Of a DNA stretch of 64,000 nt, positions 22,931 through 33,300 are shown piece by piece; position 1 is the stretch's first letter; every line of letters begins with the position of its first letter. The stretch is from the NCBI GenBank assembly GCA_025766275.1, contig JAFKAC010000004.1, positions 930,001 to 994,000 on the forward strand, written 5' to 3'. The position numbers and the translations under genes are program-made. Below the pieces are notes generated by a model. That model had not been told where the DNA came from. It searched no databases and saw nothing but the letters and a program-made list of their open reading frames with translations. This DNA is from Lactarius indigo. Its lineage: Eukaryota > Basidiomycota > Agaricomycetes > Russulales > Russulaceae.

Positions 22931-23400
22931 TTTCCAAAAGTCTTAGACCGGTATGATACTTCATCGGCTCGTGACTCCCTCGACGTTGGATATAGCACAC
23001 GACGTAACTAGATCATTTCCCTCCTGTCAATATCAGCATCAATTCCGTGTTTTCCTCATCTCCCTCTTGTGTGATTACGGCTCCCCAGTCAGGTCTTAAG
23101 TCAAAGACGCCGTGCCCAGGTCGTTCCATCATATCGACAGGCTCTCGCTCGGCGTAGCGGCGGGCGCAGCGGTGCTATGGATAGCGTCCATAGCCGTCGT
23201 GTTCTCTCTCTGAGCTCAACCCCGTCAATCCCAGACGCTTCTTTGTTACAGTAATAATTCAACAATAAATATATTGCATGGGAATCCCGAAGGTGACCAA
23301 AGAGGGTTGGGTGACTATCAAACCCACCAACAAACCTGGTTGCACAAACCTGCCGCCATACCTGTCTGTGCACGTACCCATATGCGCGGGTACCTAGCCA
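22931..23400. other. Spacer between DUF6534 gene and right transposon end
   Basis: No coding or repeat structure is recognised beyond the expected 3' untranslated region of the DUF6534 gene. Confidence 0.4.
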
Positions 23401-23635
23401 CAGATTGTAATACTAGCGAGAGCTGCGTGACTAGAGCATGAACTAGAATTACTTGAAAATTACTATTTACCCTGGGGTTGCCTGGTGACATAACGTGAAA
23501 CTGGTGCGACTAGATGTGAACTAGATAATCCTAAAGAGGTCTAGCTCAACTGGTGCGAATAGTGCCAGTATGTCTAGTACATACAGTTGCAATAGCGACA
23601 CTAGGCCCTTCTAGTGAGATTGCACCTTGCTGATG
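23401..23635. repeat. Right subterminal CTAG array of the Plavaka element
   Basis: By eye there are nine CTAG tetramers in 235 bp, mirroring the left end. AACTGGTGCGA occurs twice with similar flanks. The array ends at the inverted terminus CTTGCTGATG. Probable transposase-binding region, by analogy with CACTA-like subterminal repeats. Confidence 0.72.
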
Positions 23636-23637
23636 CG

Positions 23638-26600
23638 ACGTGGACCGCGATGACGATGATCGCACGAGGGTTCTTGATATGCTTGTAGAACACAGCCTGG
23701 TCGACTTTACACTGCTGGAACCCGAGGCTACTGAGGATCTGAGTGAATTTCTGGTACCAGTGACGGCTGGCTTGCTTGAGGCCGTACAATGACTTGCGGA
23801 GGCGCAGAACGCAGCCGGAAGTGTCCTCTCGATAGCCAGGGGGGTGGCACATGTACAACACCTCATCAGGCATCAGTTCGCCGTTGAGGTACGCACCCTT
23901 AATGTCAACCTGGTGCAGCTCCAACCCAAGGCGATTGGCCATCGCAATGACCGTGCGTGATGATGCGAGTCAGGCGACCGGGGCATAAGTGTCGAAATAG
24001 TCGACTCCTTCGACCTGACTGAAGCCCTGCGCCACGAGGCGTGCCTTGTACCGCACTACTTTGCCAGAGGCGTCTTTCTTCGCCTTGAAGACCCATTTTG
24101 ACCCTATGACGTTGGCTCCAGGGGGTGCGTGTTCAAGAGTCCAGGTGCCAGCAGCGTGGAGAGTAGCAAGCTCTTCGCGAATGGCCTGCTCCCAGAGCGG
24201 CCAGTCGGGCCGGCGTTTCGCCTCAGCTAGGTTTCGGGGTTCGAGAGCTTCGGAGTCGGCCGTTTCAGCCACCAGAGCCATTTCGACTCCGACCCAATCT
24301 TTGCGAAGAGTTGGCAGACCACTTTCAACTGACCATGCCATATCGATGGATTCCCCCTCATCATCTGCAAAGCTACCAGGGACGGAAATTCCCCTGGGTA
24401 TGACTGGGTCTGAACGACGAGTGGAGGCGACGCCGACGCCTGCTTGGAGCTCTTGCACGATGCGAGATGGTTTTCTGAGGCGACTGGTATGCTCTGGCTC
24501 GGGTTCTGGCAGCATAGACTCAACCTCTGACAACGACGATAGCGATGACAACGACGATTGCCTCGATGGAGGTGCTGGGGCAGGGACTGGCTGGGGAGGC
24601 GCTGAAGGCAGCGGCGGTGCGAACAGCAAGGGTATCGGCGCGGCGTGCGACTCGGGCAAAGTTTTGGAGGTAGGTACATCCATCTGCTCCCCCTCAAGAC
24701 ACTCAGCCACGGCGAAATAGACGTTTCTTTCGACGCCGACAGATCTGCTCGCGGGCCAGTATACACGGTGGCCACGCGACTCAACGTCAAAGCCGAGCCA
24801 CCGTCCTTCGCGCGCATGCGGATCAAGTTTCAAGCCGTCCGGGTCGTGCACCCAAACGGACTCGCCGAAGCGTTTCAAGCCGGACAGGTCGGGAGGGGCC
24901 CCGTACAGTGCTTGCCAGGGCGTGCTGCCGCCAAGGGCGCAGGTTGAGGTACGGTTCTTCAACCATGTCGAATGCCGAATGGCTTCCCCCCACAGACTCT
25001 GGGGAAGGCCGGCCGAATGCAGGAGCGCACGGACCTTCTCCACGAGGGTGCAGTTGAGTCGTTCCGCGACACCGTTCAGTTGCGGCGAGTCATGCACGGT
25101 AAGTCTGCGCGCAGTACCAGCGTTGGCGAGGTGGGTGTTGAAGGCCTCGCTCAGGTACTCGTTGCCCTGATCCAACCTCAAGACTTTGATGGCGGCGCAG
25201 TGGTTCTGCGTTTGCGCCCATGCCTCGAACTGGCAGTAGTTCGCGAAGGTGCTGCTCTTTTCCGCTAAGAGGTAAGTCACCGTATAGCGGGTAACGTTGT
25301 CGGTGAACGTGATGAAGTACCGGCGACCTTGACGCATTGCAACCGGGGCTGGGCCCCACACATCGGTATGTATCTCATCTCCGAAGTTCTTGGCTTGGGG
25401 GCTGACACGTAATTTGGGGATGGGCTGACAGGTGGTGCGGGCATAAAGGCACGCCTCGCAATGTTCTTCCCGCGAATTCGGGTCGAGTGCAATGCCGGTG
25501 ACGAGCCCGGCTTCGACGAGCTTGCGTGCGCTGGCGGGTGCAATATGCCCCATGCGCCTGTGAAGCTCCATGACACTGACGATTTCCACAGCGTACCCGC
25601 CATCGCACTCATGCGCAACACGGTACAGTCCGCGCGGCATGCGCGCGATGCTCGCGAGACGCTCTCCCACGCCAGACTGGATTTCAAGGTGGCCCCCGCC
25701 GATTGCGATGCGGTAGCCCAGGCTGTCCAACGCCCCGAGGGACACTAAGGTGTAGCCAACAGACGGTGCGTGCAGCACATTCTCGAGCGTGAGCTCGGAC
25801 TTGCCGTTTCCGTTCGGCGCACTGACCACCATGCTGCCAGTGCCCACAGCCGGGAACTGCTGGCTGTTGGCCGCGTTCAAGAAGACCGGATGCTCGAGCA
25901 ATCGGTAAGTCAGGAAGTCGTCGCGATAGGGCAAAATATGGCGTGTGGCGCCGGAGTCATAAAGTTCTATGCGGGCGGGTCTTGCCGCCTCAATCTGCGT
26001 GATAGCAGCTGCTGCGAGCCTGCCAGACAACGCGGTGCTCGCCCCTGCTTCTTTGCATTCTTGAGGGGTGACAACTTGGCTTTCCGGTAGCTCGAAGATG
26101 TCCCCGGTGAACACAGCCGACCAGCATCCGTCTGGCTCAATGGACGTCCAGCCCTCTGCGCTGGCGTCGTCTTCGGGGATCGCCACGACGTTGGCTGATC
26201 CGACCGGCTTGTTCTCGGGTTTTGTTGCGTTCTGGTACGTCGGCGGTTGACTAGACTGCCTGGACGCTGTGGACTGGTTCGCATTTTGATTGGACTGAGA
26301 GTCTTTCTTCAGCGACCAGCACTCGCGTGCCCAGTGGCCTTGCTTGCCACAATTAGGGCACTTGCCTTTGCGGCGCTTCTTCCCCCCATCACCTTGAGTG
26401 GCCGCCATAGCTTCGTCTTGGTTCTGAGGCTGCTTCCCCTTGCCGGATGAGCCCCCCTCGCACTTGCGGCGTGCCACCAAGCAGTCGGCCTCTTCGGAAA
26501 TATGGTCGATGAGGATGTCGGGATCGATGGACGTGGAGGGCTGAAGGACACGCGCGGCGGTGAGTAAGCCGGATGCGAACTTCGACATCTCGTCGGGGAT

Positions 26601-27116
26601 GGATTTGATGATAGCTGACCGATACTCCTTCTCGGTCATGGTGACTCCAACAGCAGCTAACTCTTCGCATTTGACACACATCTGCCCCAGGAATGTGCGG
26701 ACATCACCTCCGCGAGGGCAACGTATTTCAGAGAAAGTGGTGAGTAGATCCATTTCGGCATACTGGCTCTTTACGCTGAACTTGGTCGTGACCTTGTCCC
26801 AGCGCTCCTTGGCGGACTGAAGGGCCTTCAGACGGACAGCAGTGGAGTCGGGAAGGCGTTGGGACAGAAGGTACTTCGTGATGGTCTCCTCGTGGTTCCA
26901 TTCTTTGATGGCTGACTGCTCATCGTCCATGGGCTTGCTTGAGTTGGCCGCGACGGGGCAGGTGGACTTGCCGTTGAAGTGGCCCCACTTTTGGTTGGCC
27001 TCCATGGCTTCTTGGAAGCACATACTGAAGATAGCCCAGTTGGAGCCGGTGGGGTCGAGACGAGGAACAGAGGTAGGAAGGGGGTCATTCATAGCAGCAG
27101 GGATGGCAGGGCCCAT
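23638..27116 (-). pseudogene. Copia B, 5' part: Gag, protease, integrase, first half of RT
   Basis: A 1048-codon frame (27116-23970) runs to an in-frame TGA, after which the same frame continues to the Plavaka insertion at 23637. Domains in order: copia-type Gag (residues 1-230), one CCHC knuckle (CPNCGKQGHWAREC), protease (LYDSGATRHI), pre-integrase zinc region (HRRMGH...CEAC), integrase core (Asp in IHTDVWGP, Asp in LRLDQGNEY, Glu in NGVAERLN), a Pro/Ser-rich linker and RT (GSKWVFKAKKD, HQVDIKGAYLNGEL, YGLKQASRHWYQKF). It stops at VIAVHV; the catalytic Asp pair is at 4143 on the other side of the transposon. The TGA (23970-23972) follows FDTYAPVA, where Lys or Arg is usual. The first ATG overlaps the primer-binding site, so translation may begin at the ATG near 27092. 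Confidence 0.9.
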
Positions 27117-27120
27117 AACC
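27109..27120 (-). promoter_or_regulatory. Copia B primer-binding site (half initiator-Met tRNA)
   Basis: On the minus strand GGTTATGGGCCC lies directly upstream of Gag. It matches, with one mismatch, the complement of the eukaryotic initiator-Met tRNA anticodon region (GGTTATGAGCCC), the half-tRNA primer typical of copia elements. It marks the 5' LTR border near 27121. Confidence 0.65.
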
Positions 27121-27373
27121 TCTTACAAGGTATGGACGCTCAAATAAAATAGATTGTGAATAAAGTCGTAAAGACTGACATGTGCGCGGACAATGTCTGC
27201 ACGAGAAGACAAAAGGGCTCAGCGAATGCGCACACTAACAGGGCAAAAGCTATGTATTTTATTCACCTGCATGAGAAGACAAAAGGGCTACGAAGTGTGT
27301 AAGCACAGGTGAATACAAAGTATCATATGAAGATCTTACCTCAGTGAATGCGCACACTAACAGGGCAAAAGCT
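27121..27373 (-). repeat. Probable 5' LTR/leader of copia B with duplicated modules
   Basis: The region right of the primer-binding site should be the 5' LTR. Two related modules occur: 27203-27251, and 27273-27373, the second being the first with about 50 bp inserted. Both start GAGAAGACAAAAGGGCT and end AATGCGCACACTAACAGGGC plus AAAAGCT. A TGTTAG start occurs in both on the minus strand, so the true outer LTR border is not resolved. The other LTR is outside the window. Confidence 0.5.
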
Positions 27374-27551
27374 GAGGTACTACTGGGAGGAAGTAGGGAC
27401 TTATATAACTGTATGGAATATAAACTGTATAGCAGGAAGTTTTATGCTCTGCTTCCGCAGAGCAACGGTATAGTGAATCCGCGGCTGAGTACGACCGGGA
27501 GAGGATCCGGGACACACGGTCCGGCATCCGTACACGCAAGAATAACAAGCC
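27374..27551. other. Sequence between copia B leader and LINE
   Basis: About 180 bp without a recognised gene, containing an AT-rich stretch near 27400 (TTATATAACTG). It may be part of the copia B LTR or older host DNA. Confidence 0.35.
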
Positions 27552-27564
27552 GAAAATGTAAGTA

Positions 27565-30135
27565 GACCAAGTTGAAACCATCCTAGAAGAATGGTGCGAG
27601 GCCTCAGGAGCAAAGTTCAACATAGAGAAGACCGAAATCATACCAATAGGTACAGAGGAACACAGACTACGAGTGGCCACCACCAGGAAACTCAATGAGA
27701 ACGACACCCGCCCCCTAGAAGACAACGTAAAAATAGCCCATGATGGAGACGCCGTGAGAATCCTAGGAGCATGGATAGGTAACAGAATTGATGACGCGAC
27801 GCCCTGGGAACCCCTGATGGACAAAATGAAGACTAAAATACAAAACTGGAAAAACATGCACCCATCACTTTACGGGAAGCGACTAATAGTCCAAGTCATC
27901 ATAGGAGGACACTCCCAATTCCTCACCAAAGTGCAGGGAATGCCAACGCACATAGAGGCAGCAATCACGAAAATGATACGGAACTTCATATGGGAAAGAG
28001 ACAACAACCCGAGAATAGCACTAGAGACCCTACAAAGACCCCTCGAAGAAGGCGGACTGAAAATATTAAATATCAAAGCGAGAAACGAAGCGATAGAAAT
28101 AATGTGGCTCAAAACATACCTCAACTTCTCCCCAAATAGACCAACATGGGCAATACTAACAGACCTGATCGTAGCCGCAGCCGCCCCCCCGGGCACCTCG
28201 AGCGTCGCGATCGCTAACTGCTTCCTCCAAGCATGGAAACCACCCTCCCGAGGCCCTAGAGCCACAAAGCTAGGACGTGACATACTAAGAATGCTCAAAA
28301 CAGCGAAGAAATACAACACCGACCTAGCTGCCATCAGGCTCTCCCAAGATGTACGAGCGCAACTCCCGGCATGGTACCACCTAAAAGCCAAAGCGAGACC
28401 CCTCACGAACGCAGCCACAAAATGCCTCCTAAGCAAACACCATGCCAGCACGGTCACAGACCTCATGAGAATATCAGCAAGATCTCGTGATAACCAGGAC
28501 ACAACGCACCATAACCCAGACGCAAGATGCGTCTGCACAGACTGCATAGAGGACCGACTCAACGGATGCAAAAACCCCCACAGATGCGCAGCAGAGGCCC
28601 TGAACAGAATACAAGAAACGATCCCCAAGTTGAACCCGCTAGCCCCCGGCGACCCCCACGACAACCTGTCCCTAACCAAAAGAAGGAAAGAACAGAACAT
28701 AAACGCACAGGAAGAAAACGGAGAAATCCTCTTCGACCCCACAATAACGTGCAAGAACAACTTAGCTGAATGCTTCCGAGTCTTCACAGACCCGGCCAAG
28801 ATCTCCGCCCGCCCGGCAACACGCCGCTACACAACTGGAATAACCCACAACCATCCCAGAGTGACAATATACACGGACGGAGCCTGCTTCAACAACGGCC
28901 ATGAAGACGCCCGCTGCGGAAGCGGAGTATGGCTTGGACCTGATGACAGAAGAAACGCCACTATACGGGTCCCTGGAAACCTACAATCAAACCAAGTTGG
29001 CGAGATAGCCGCAATCATCAAAGCAGTCAATTCAGTGCCTACCTTCTGGCCGATCCTAATCAGAACGGACTCCAAGTACGTGATTAACGGACTGACAAAA
29101 CACCTAAGCACATGGGAAGACAACGGCTGGATAAACATAAAAAACGCAAGACTCTTCAAAATGGCAGCCTACCTCCTTAAGAGACGCACGGCCACAACCC
29201 ACTTTGAATGGGTCAAAGGTCACAATGGCACACTAGGAAACGAAGAATGCGACAGATTAGCGAAAGAAGGAGCGGAAAAAGAAGAAATGGACAAACTCAT
29301 CTTGAACATCCCAGAAGAATATGACCTGCAAGGAGCGAAGCTCGCGACCATCACCCAGGCACTGGCCTACAGAGGCATATGCAACCAAACACATACCCCG
29401 AAACGCCGCACCACCGATAAAAACCTGGACGCGATAAAAACAGCCATACTCCACTACAATAAAACGAGAGAAACCTCCAAATCAGTCTGGAAGAACATAA
29501 GACAGACAACGATCCGACCCACCATACAGCAATTCATCTTCAAAGCCATCCACGGCGCCTTCATGATAGGGTCCTTCTGGGAAAACATACCAAACCACGA
29601 ACACAGACAGTGGTGCCCCACATGCCACACTAAAGAAGACATGGAGCACATCTTGATCGACTGCGAAGCACCGCCAACCAGAACCATATGGAACATAGCA
29701 GAGAGATACTGGCCCCACGAAGCATACCCATGGCCGACACCAAGTCTAGGATCAGCACTTGGATGCGGATCACTAATGATACCGCACGATCGGGAAGGGG
29801 AAAACGAGAATGACCAACAACACACAGCGAGGAAAGGAGCAAACAGACTACTACAAATCCTCACCTCGGAATCAGCTTACCTGATATGGGTCACGAGATG
29901 CGAGCGAACAATCCAAGCGATAGAACACTCAACCGGAGATATAGAAAAGAGATGGCTCAACCAAATCAACAGGAGACTGATTACCGACAGAATTATAGCC
30001 ACGAAGATCAAACGCGACCCCAAAACAAAAAACTTAGTCAAAGCCACCTGGAACAACGTGTTCCACCCAGAGCCCCCCCCCAACTGGCTCGGACGCCGTG
30101 AGGTTTTAGTGGGTAGGAGACCACATCGCGCCTAA
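27565..30135 (+). CDS. LINE ORF2 C-terminal part: RT thumb, RNase H, zinc motif
   Basis: The frame is open from the truncation point through to TAA at 30133-30135 (856 codons, no lesions). It begins just after the RT palm (LEEWCEASGAKFNIEKTEII, the segment that follows the catalytic motif in LINEs), continues through the thumb (RILGAWIGN, YGKRLIVQVIIGG), and then an RNase H domain with the four expected acidic or His positions (IYTDGACFNNG, GEIAAIIKAV, IRTDSKYVING, VKGHNGTLGNEECDRLAKEG). A Cys/His motif follows (CPTCHTKEDMEHILIDC), as in many fungal LINEs. The endonuclease and RT catalytic core are missing, so it cannot move itself. The absence of stops suggests a recent insertion. Confidence 0.92.
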   Translation, partial: DQVETILEEWCEASGAKFNIEKTEIIPIGTEEHRLRVATTRKLNENDTRPLEDNVKIAHDGDAVRILGAWIGNRIDDATPWEPLMDKMKTKIQNWKNMHPSLYGKRLIVQVIIGGHSQFLTKVQGMPTHIEAAITKMIRNFIWERDNNPRIALETLQRPLEEGGLKILNIKARNEAIEIMWLKTYLNFSPNRPTWAILTDLIVAAAAPPGTSSVAIANCFLQAWKPPSRGPRATKLGRDILRMLKTAKKYNTDLAAIRLSQDVRAQLPAWYHLKAKARPLTNAATKCLLSKHHASTVTDLMRISARSRDNQDTTHHNPDARCVCTDCIEDRLNGCKNPHRCAAEALNRIQETIPKLNPLAPGDPHDNLSLTKRRKEQNINAQEENGEILFDPTITCKNNLAECFRVFTDPAKISARPATRRYTTGITHNHPRVTIYTDGACFNNGHEDARCGSGVWLGPDDRRNATIRVPGNLQSNQVGEIAAIIKAVNSVPTFWPILIRTDSKYVINGLTKHLSTWEDNGWINIKNARLFKMAAYLLKRRTATTHFEWVKGHNGTLGNEECDRLAKEGAEKEEMDKLILNIPEEYDLQGAKLATITQALAYRGICNQTHTPKRRTTDKNLDAIKTAILHYNKTRETSKSVWKNIRQTTIRPTIQQFIFKAIHGAFMIGSFWENIPNHEHRQWCPTCHTKEDMEHILIDCEAPPTRTIWNIAERYWPHEAYPWPTPSLGSALGCGSLMIPHDREGENENDQQHTARKGANRLLQILTSESAYLIWVTRCERTIQAIEHSTGDIEKRWLNQINRRLITDRIIATKIKRDPKTKNLVKATWNNVFHPEPPPNWLGRREVLVGRRPHRA

Positions 30136-30358
30136 CCACGGGTGCCCTGTGTCTGAGCCCCACACTATCCCCACACCAGGGGATGTGCGTAAGTGCATTT
30201 TCCCTCACAACCCGGTTCCCGTTAGGCCCGGCTACAAGCGCGCTAAGTAAAGCTGATGGTAAATCTCCTACTACTTAGCACCTTATTCACCCGGTATTTA
30301 GTCACACCCGCGTAACTAGATACCAGAATAAAAGCGCTCCTCCAAAAAAAAAAAAAAA
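27565..30358 (+). mobile_element. 5'-truncated LINE with poly(A) tail and 13-bp target duplication
   Basis: A 2,794-bp fragment ends in 15 A residues (30344-30358) and is flanked by GAAAATGTAAGTA at 27552-27564 and 30359-30371. The sequence starts abruptly in RT coding sequence, so the 5' part was lost at insertion, as is usual for target-primed reverse transcription. The 3' untranslated region is 30136-30343. The coexistence of RT thumb, RNase H and a Cys/His C-terminal motif fits the Tad/I-like LINE groups of fungi. Confidence 0.95.
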
Positions 30359-30371
30359 GAAAATGTAAGTA

Positions 30372-31939
30372 ATGAGGACTTGCGCCAGTTTGCACACAGT
30401 CCTTGTGGACACAAAAGAAATCAATCGATAACGTATATTTATAGACTCACTTCAACAGAGACGACAGTTTCATGTCCCAGATTCAGATGCATGATTAAAT
30501 GATTTAATTTTTTTTGTTTTAATCTCCGATATTTTGCAGATGTATTGATGTTGTGGGAAAGTTCGGAACGCAGCCACGGGGACAATATTCTGCTTCCAGG
30601 CTATCGTCGAACATGATTTTCAGCAAGAAAACTTCCGAGCGTCCAGCTCTCCCACTCGCTAGGTTCAAGTTTCCTCTTTCTAGCCTGATCTGAGAGAGGG
30701 AGAACTCCAACAGTTTAAAAGCACCAACAACCAAGATTCGCGATCTGTGGTTTAGGACCTAGGTCGCAATGGCTCTTGTGCAAACTGAGCTGTCGTCCTT
30801 GATCGACGCGCCAGTAGTAGAAAGGGTGTCGCATGCTGTTCTGGAAGCGCAACCTGACTTTGGCGGGAGGGTCTGTGCGGTTCCAAGTAGAGAACGAAGG
30901 GAAGTCCACCTTATGGGCTGCAAATTGACAGGCGATGTCAAGCACCATATGCAGCTAACTTAGATCCAAATATGTCTCCACTCTTATCACCAACGGTCGC
31001 CCATCATTCCGGCTTTCGAAACCCGTGTGGGACCTTCGTCACCGTCGTCTTACCATTTCTCTGTCTTCTCAGCGTGACTTTCATCGGCTCCTCGGAAACG
31101 ACAAGTTCCTTGTTTCTGGCAACGTATCGTCCATCTCGAACGCCCACCCGGTATTAGGTGTGGCTCTTCAACGGGGTAAGCTAATTCAAGGTCTCAAAGA
31201 TCTCAGTCGTGATGAGATGCCCTGTTTGCCTTGACGAGACAAAGCAGATACCGGTCGTGTGCGCGCATCGACGGAAGTACCGTACCGCTGTCAGCTATTC
31301 TATGATGTTGACCTGACACCTATCCAGTTGCGGCTCCACAAATAGATGCATCGATCGCAACAATGCATGATACTGTTGTTGTTTTGGGTGCTCAACCAGA
31401 ACCATACGTAACCCACATGAGAATGTCCAAAATACGCGGTCGAGGAGGTCTGCGACGGAATGAAATCAAGTACGTCTGCCACCCTACTGCAGTTTGATTC
31501 TGGAGAATGAGAATTTCTTTCGCGTAGAGCACGATTGTGTGAAGTGCAAGGAGATCGACTCGGTCAGAACCACGATCCGCGGGACTGAGGACAACGCAAG
31601 GAACCGACTCGCTTCTCTGTCAGTGACCGTGCGCCTATAGTCGGCACTGTCTTGGTGCCATCATAGGCTATCTCGCGTCAACCTTAGGACGATACAGTAT
31701 GTCCTGTGGACCGATCCCCGAACTTGCCAAAGCAGGGAGGTGATGCTTTGATGCTCCAACTGGCGTTAGTGTGGGAACAGGCTCGTCATGTCAAGATATC
31801 ATAACCAAATTCCTGTCAAGTATTCCTTGCGTCAGGGTCATTACCCCGCTGGCTACCATCTCGCAATCGCCTATAAAAGTTTTGTCATACAAGCGCTATG
31901 TCTCATTGGAACCCATCTTGGAATTCGCATGTCCCATAA
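30372..31939. other. Non-coding region, diverged copy of 37.5-38.7 kb
   Basis: No intact gene. Several stretches are clearly homologous to the region upstream of the MFS gene at 39.2 kb: GTGTCGCATGCTGTTCTG at about 30826 and 37758, GCAGCTAACTTA at about 30951 and 37915, TATCCAGTTGCGGCTCCAC at about 31320 and 38400, and TGCAGTTTGATTCTGGA in both. On the minus strand both copies keep an LQNSMRH-like peptide, so an old exon may be buried there. Confidence 0.55.
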
Positions 31940-33300
31940 GAACTTAGTAAGAAGTTTCAAGGTACTCCCGAACATCAGGAAGCAAGATGACGATCTGGAT
32001 AATAGGATGAGGTATTTCCGTTCGTGGTGCATTTCTATCGCATAGAAGAGGCCTTACTCTTCTTACAGTTGTCTGAACCCATCGCGTCTCAACCGATTAA
32101 ATCCTACATAAAACAGGTAAGTTACGTTCGTCAATTGCCATTACCGACGTCTGCCCTGGCTTATCAGCGAGCTCCCAATCATTGATGGTGACGGAAGAAA
32201 GTTCGGATACCACGCAAGAGTTTCCTGCAACAGCAAGGGCCCTTCGTCTTTCGATTCAGCTTTTGATACGGTCGGTACTCACCCAGCGTGCGCAAAAAAA
32301 AAAAAAAGCACGGCTGACGTACCTAAGGTGCTGCTCGCAGAGACATTCTTGGAAATTGCGGCGTCGTTACTAAGACGCGAGGCTCATGAATGCGCTAATG
32401 CTCCACTTTTTTTGGGCGCCATCGTGATTGTGTCTCGCCGCCGTCGTACTGAACAAGAGACTGCAAAATTTTCTGTCTGCAAGTAGTCGCGATTCAGTGC
32501 CCCGGGATTCGTAGAGGTCCCATCATTACCAACTCGACTTCTGTGGCGAACAAAGACGCTAGCAAGGGTGTTTGCCGCGATTGCAAAAGGAAATGGAGGG
32601 GCGTGTTGCTCTGTCTGCTCTCGTGATCTCAATCTCTAGATAGTAATCTTCGCCAATGCAACGACTGCACTCATCCCGCTGATCTGGTCGGCACCGAAGG
32701 TGTTTGGGGGGGGCTCAACCTTAAGTCCGATATCTATATGATTTGTGGATGTCCTGGTACGGGCGCGTGAACAGCCTTCTTCTTCCCGCGCGCAGTGAGA
32801 TGTTTTGGCTGCGGCGCGTCTTTGGTTCTCGGCGTGGACCCAAGCGCCGCGGTTTATTTTTATTTCATGTCCCCATTTGAGAACCTCTTTTGTCGTCCTA
32901 CCGCCAGCGGATCAGAAATGACCGTATAGGTAGGTCCTCGCGGCACTGCGGCTGTTTTCATTGGCCACCTCCAGAATGGAATTCAGTAGGTTCTTTTTTT
33001 GGTCTGCGCCGAGGAATTTCTTGTTCAGGTACCGCGTTCACTGGCACATGTGCGTGGTATCTTTACCTGCATCTAGAGAGCGGCTACTAGACACTACGAA
33101 TGGCCCTTGCGCAGATGATGACGTCAGTCCAGGGTACGATTGTACTAGGCGCTACGAATTGGGTCTCCGCATTCTTCACCACAAATGACGTCTCGAGTGG
33201 AAACTTCGTTTATGTTGTGCCCGTTAGCGGGGTATGCGCGCGGTTGTCCCCCGCGCCTCCGAGGGACGCGTGGAGTCATGGATCTGGATAGGTATCATGG
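31940..33300 (+). pseudogene. MFS transporter relic
   Basis: Scattered pieces match the intact MFS genes. The start of exon 1 is near 31955 (GGTACTCCCGAACATCAGGA), then LLFLQLSEPIASQ and an exon end followed by GTAAGT near 32115. The exon 2 segment (GAGCTCCCAATCATTGATGG) is near 32170, and the final exon (CACTACGAATGG...GGAAACTTCGTTTATGTT) near 33085-33215. The central exons are missing and the frames are broken. It is the downstream part of the older duplicated block shared with 37.5-41 kb. Confidence 0.7.

Larger units (their letters stand above)
4145..23635 (-). mobile_element. Large Plavaka (CACTA-like) DNA transposon, 19.5 kb including a nested gypsy
   Basis: The ends are inverted: CATCAGCAAG at 4145 and CTTGCTGATG ending at 23635, with weaker similarity continuing to a shared TCACTAG. 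The dinucleotide CG is present on both sides (4143-4144 and 23636-23637) but only once in the reconstructed copia B target, giving a 2-bp duplication, in line with CACTA-like elements. Both ends are packed with CTAG. Inside are a Plavaka transposase gene, an accessory gene and a DUF6534 membrane-protein gene. Without the gypsy and its target copy the element would be about 11.16 kb. The boundaries are strong because they restore copia B exactly; the assignment of every internal gene to the original element is inference. Confidence 0.85.

Noticed and set aside
4163..23616. Transposon termini at the first CACTA on each side
   Set aside because: Sequence outside the CACTAG motifs is still inverted between the ends and is absent from the restored copia frame, so the true ends are further out.
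4145..23635. Starship-type or other tyrosine-recombinase giant element
   Set aside because: No DUF3435-like recombinase is present; the boundaries, CTAG arrays and Plavaka transposase explain the block better.
24046..24720. 224-codon plus-strand frame opposite copia B
   Set aside because: Antisense shadow of the Gag-Pol frame, with the Ser/Asp-rich composition expected from its complement.
27870..28799. 309-codon minus-strand frame opposite the LINE
   Set aside because: Shadow of the LINE ORF; no independent signals.
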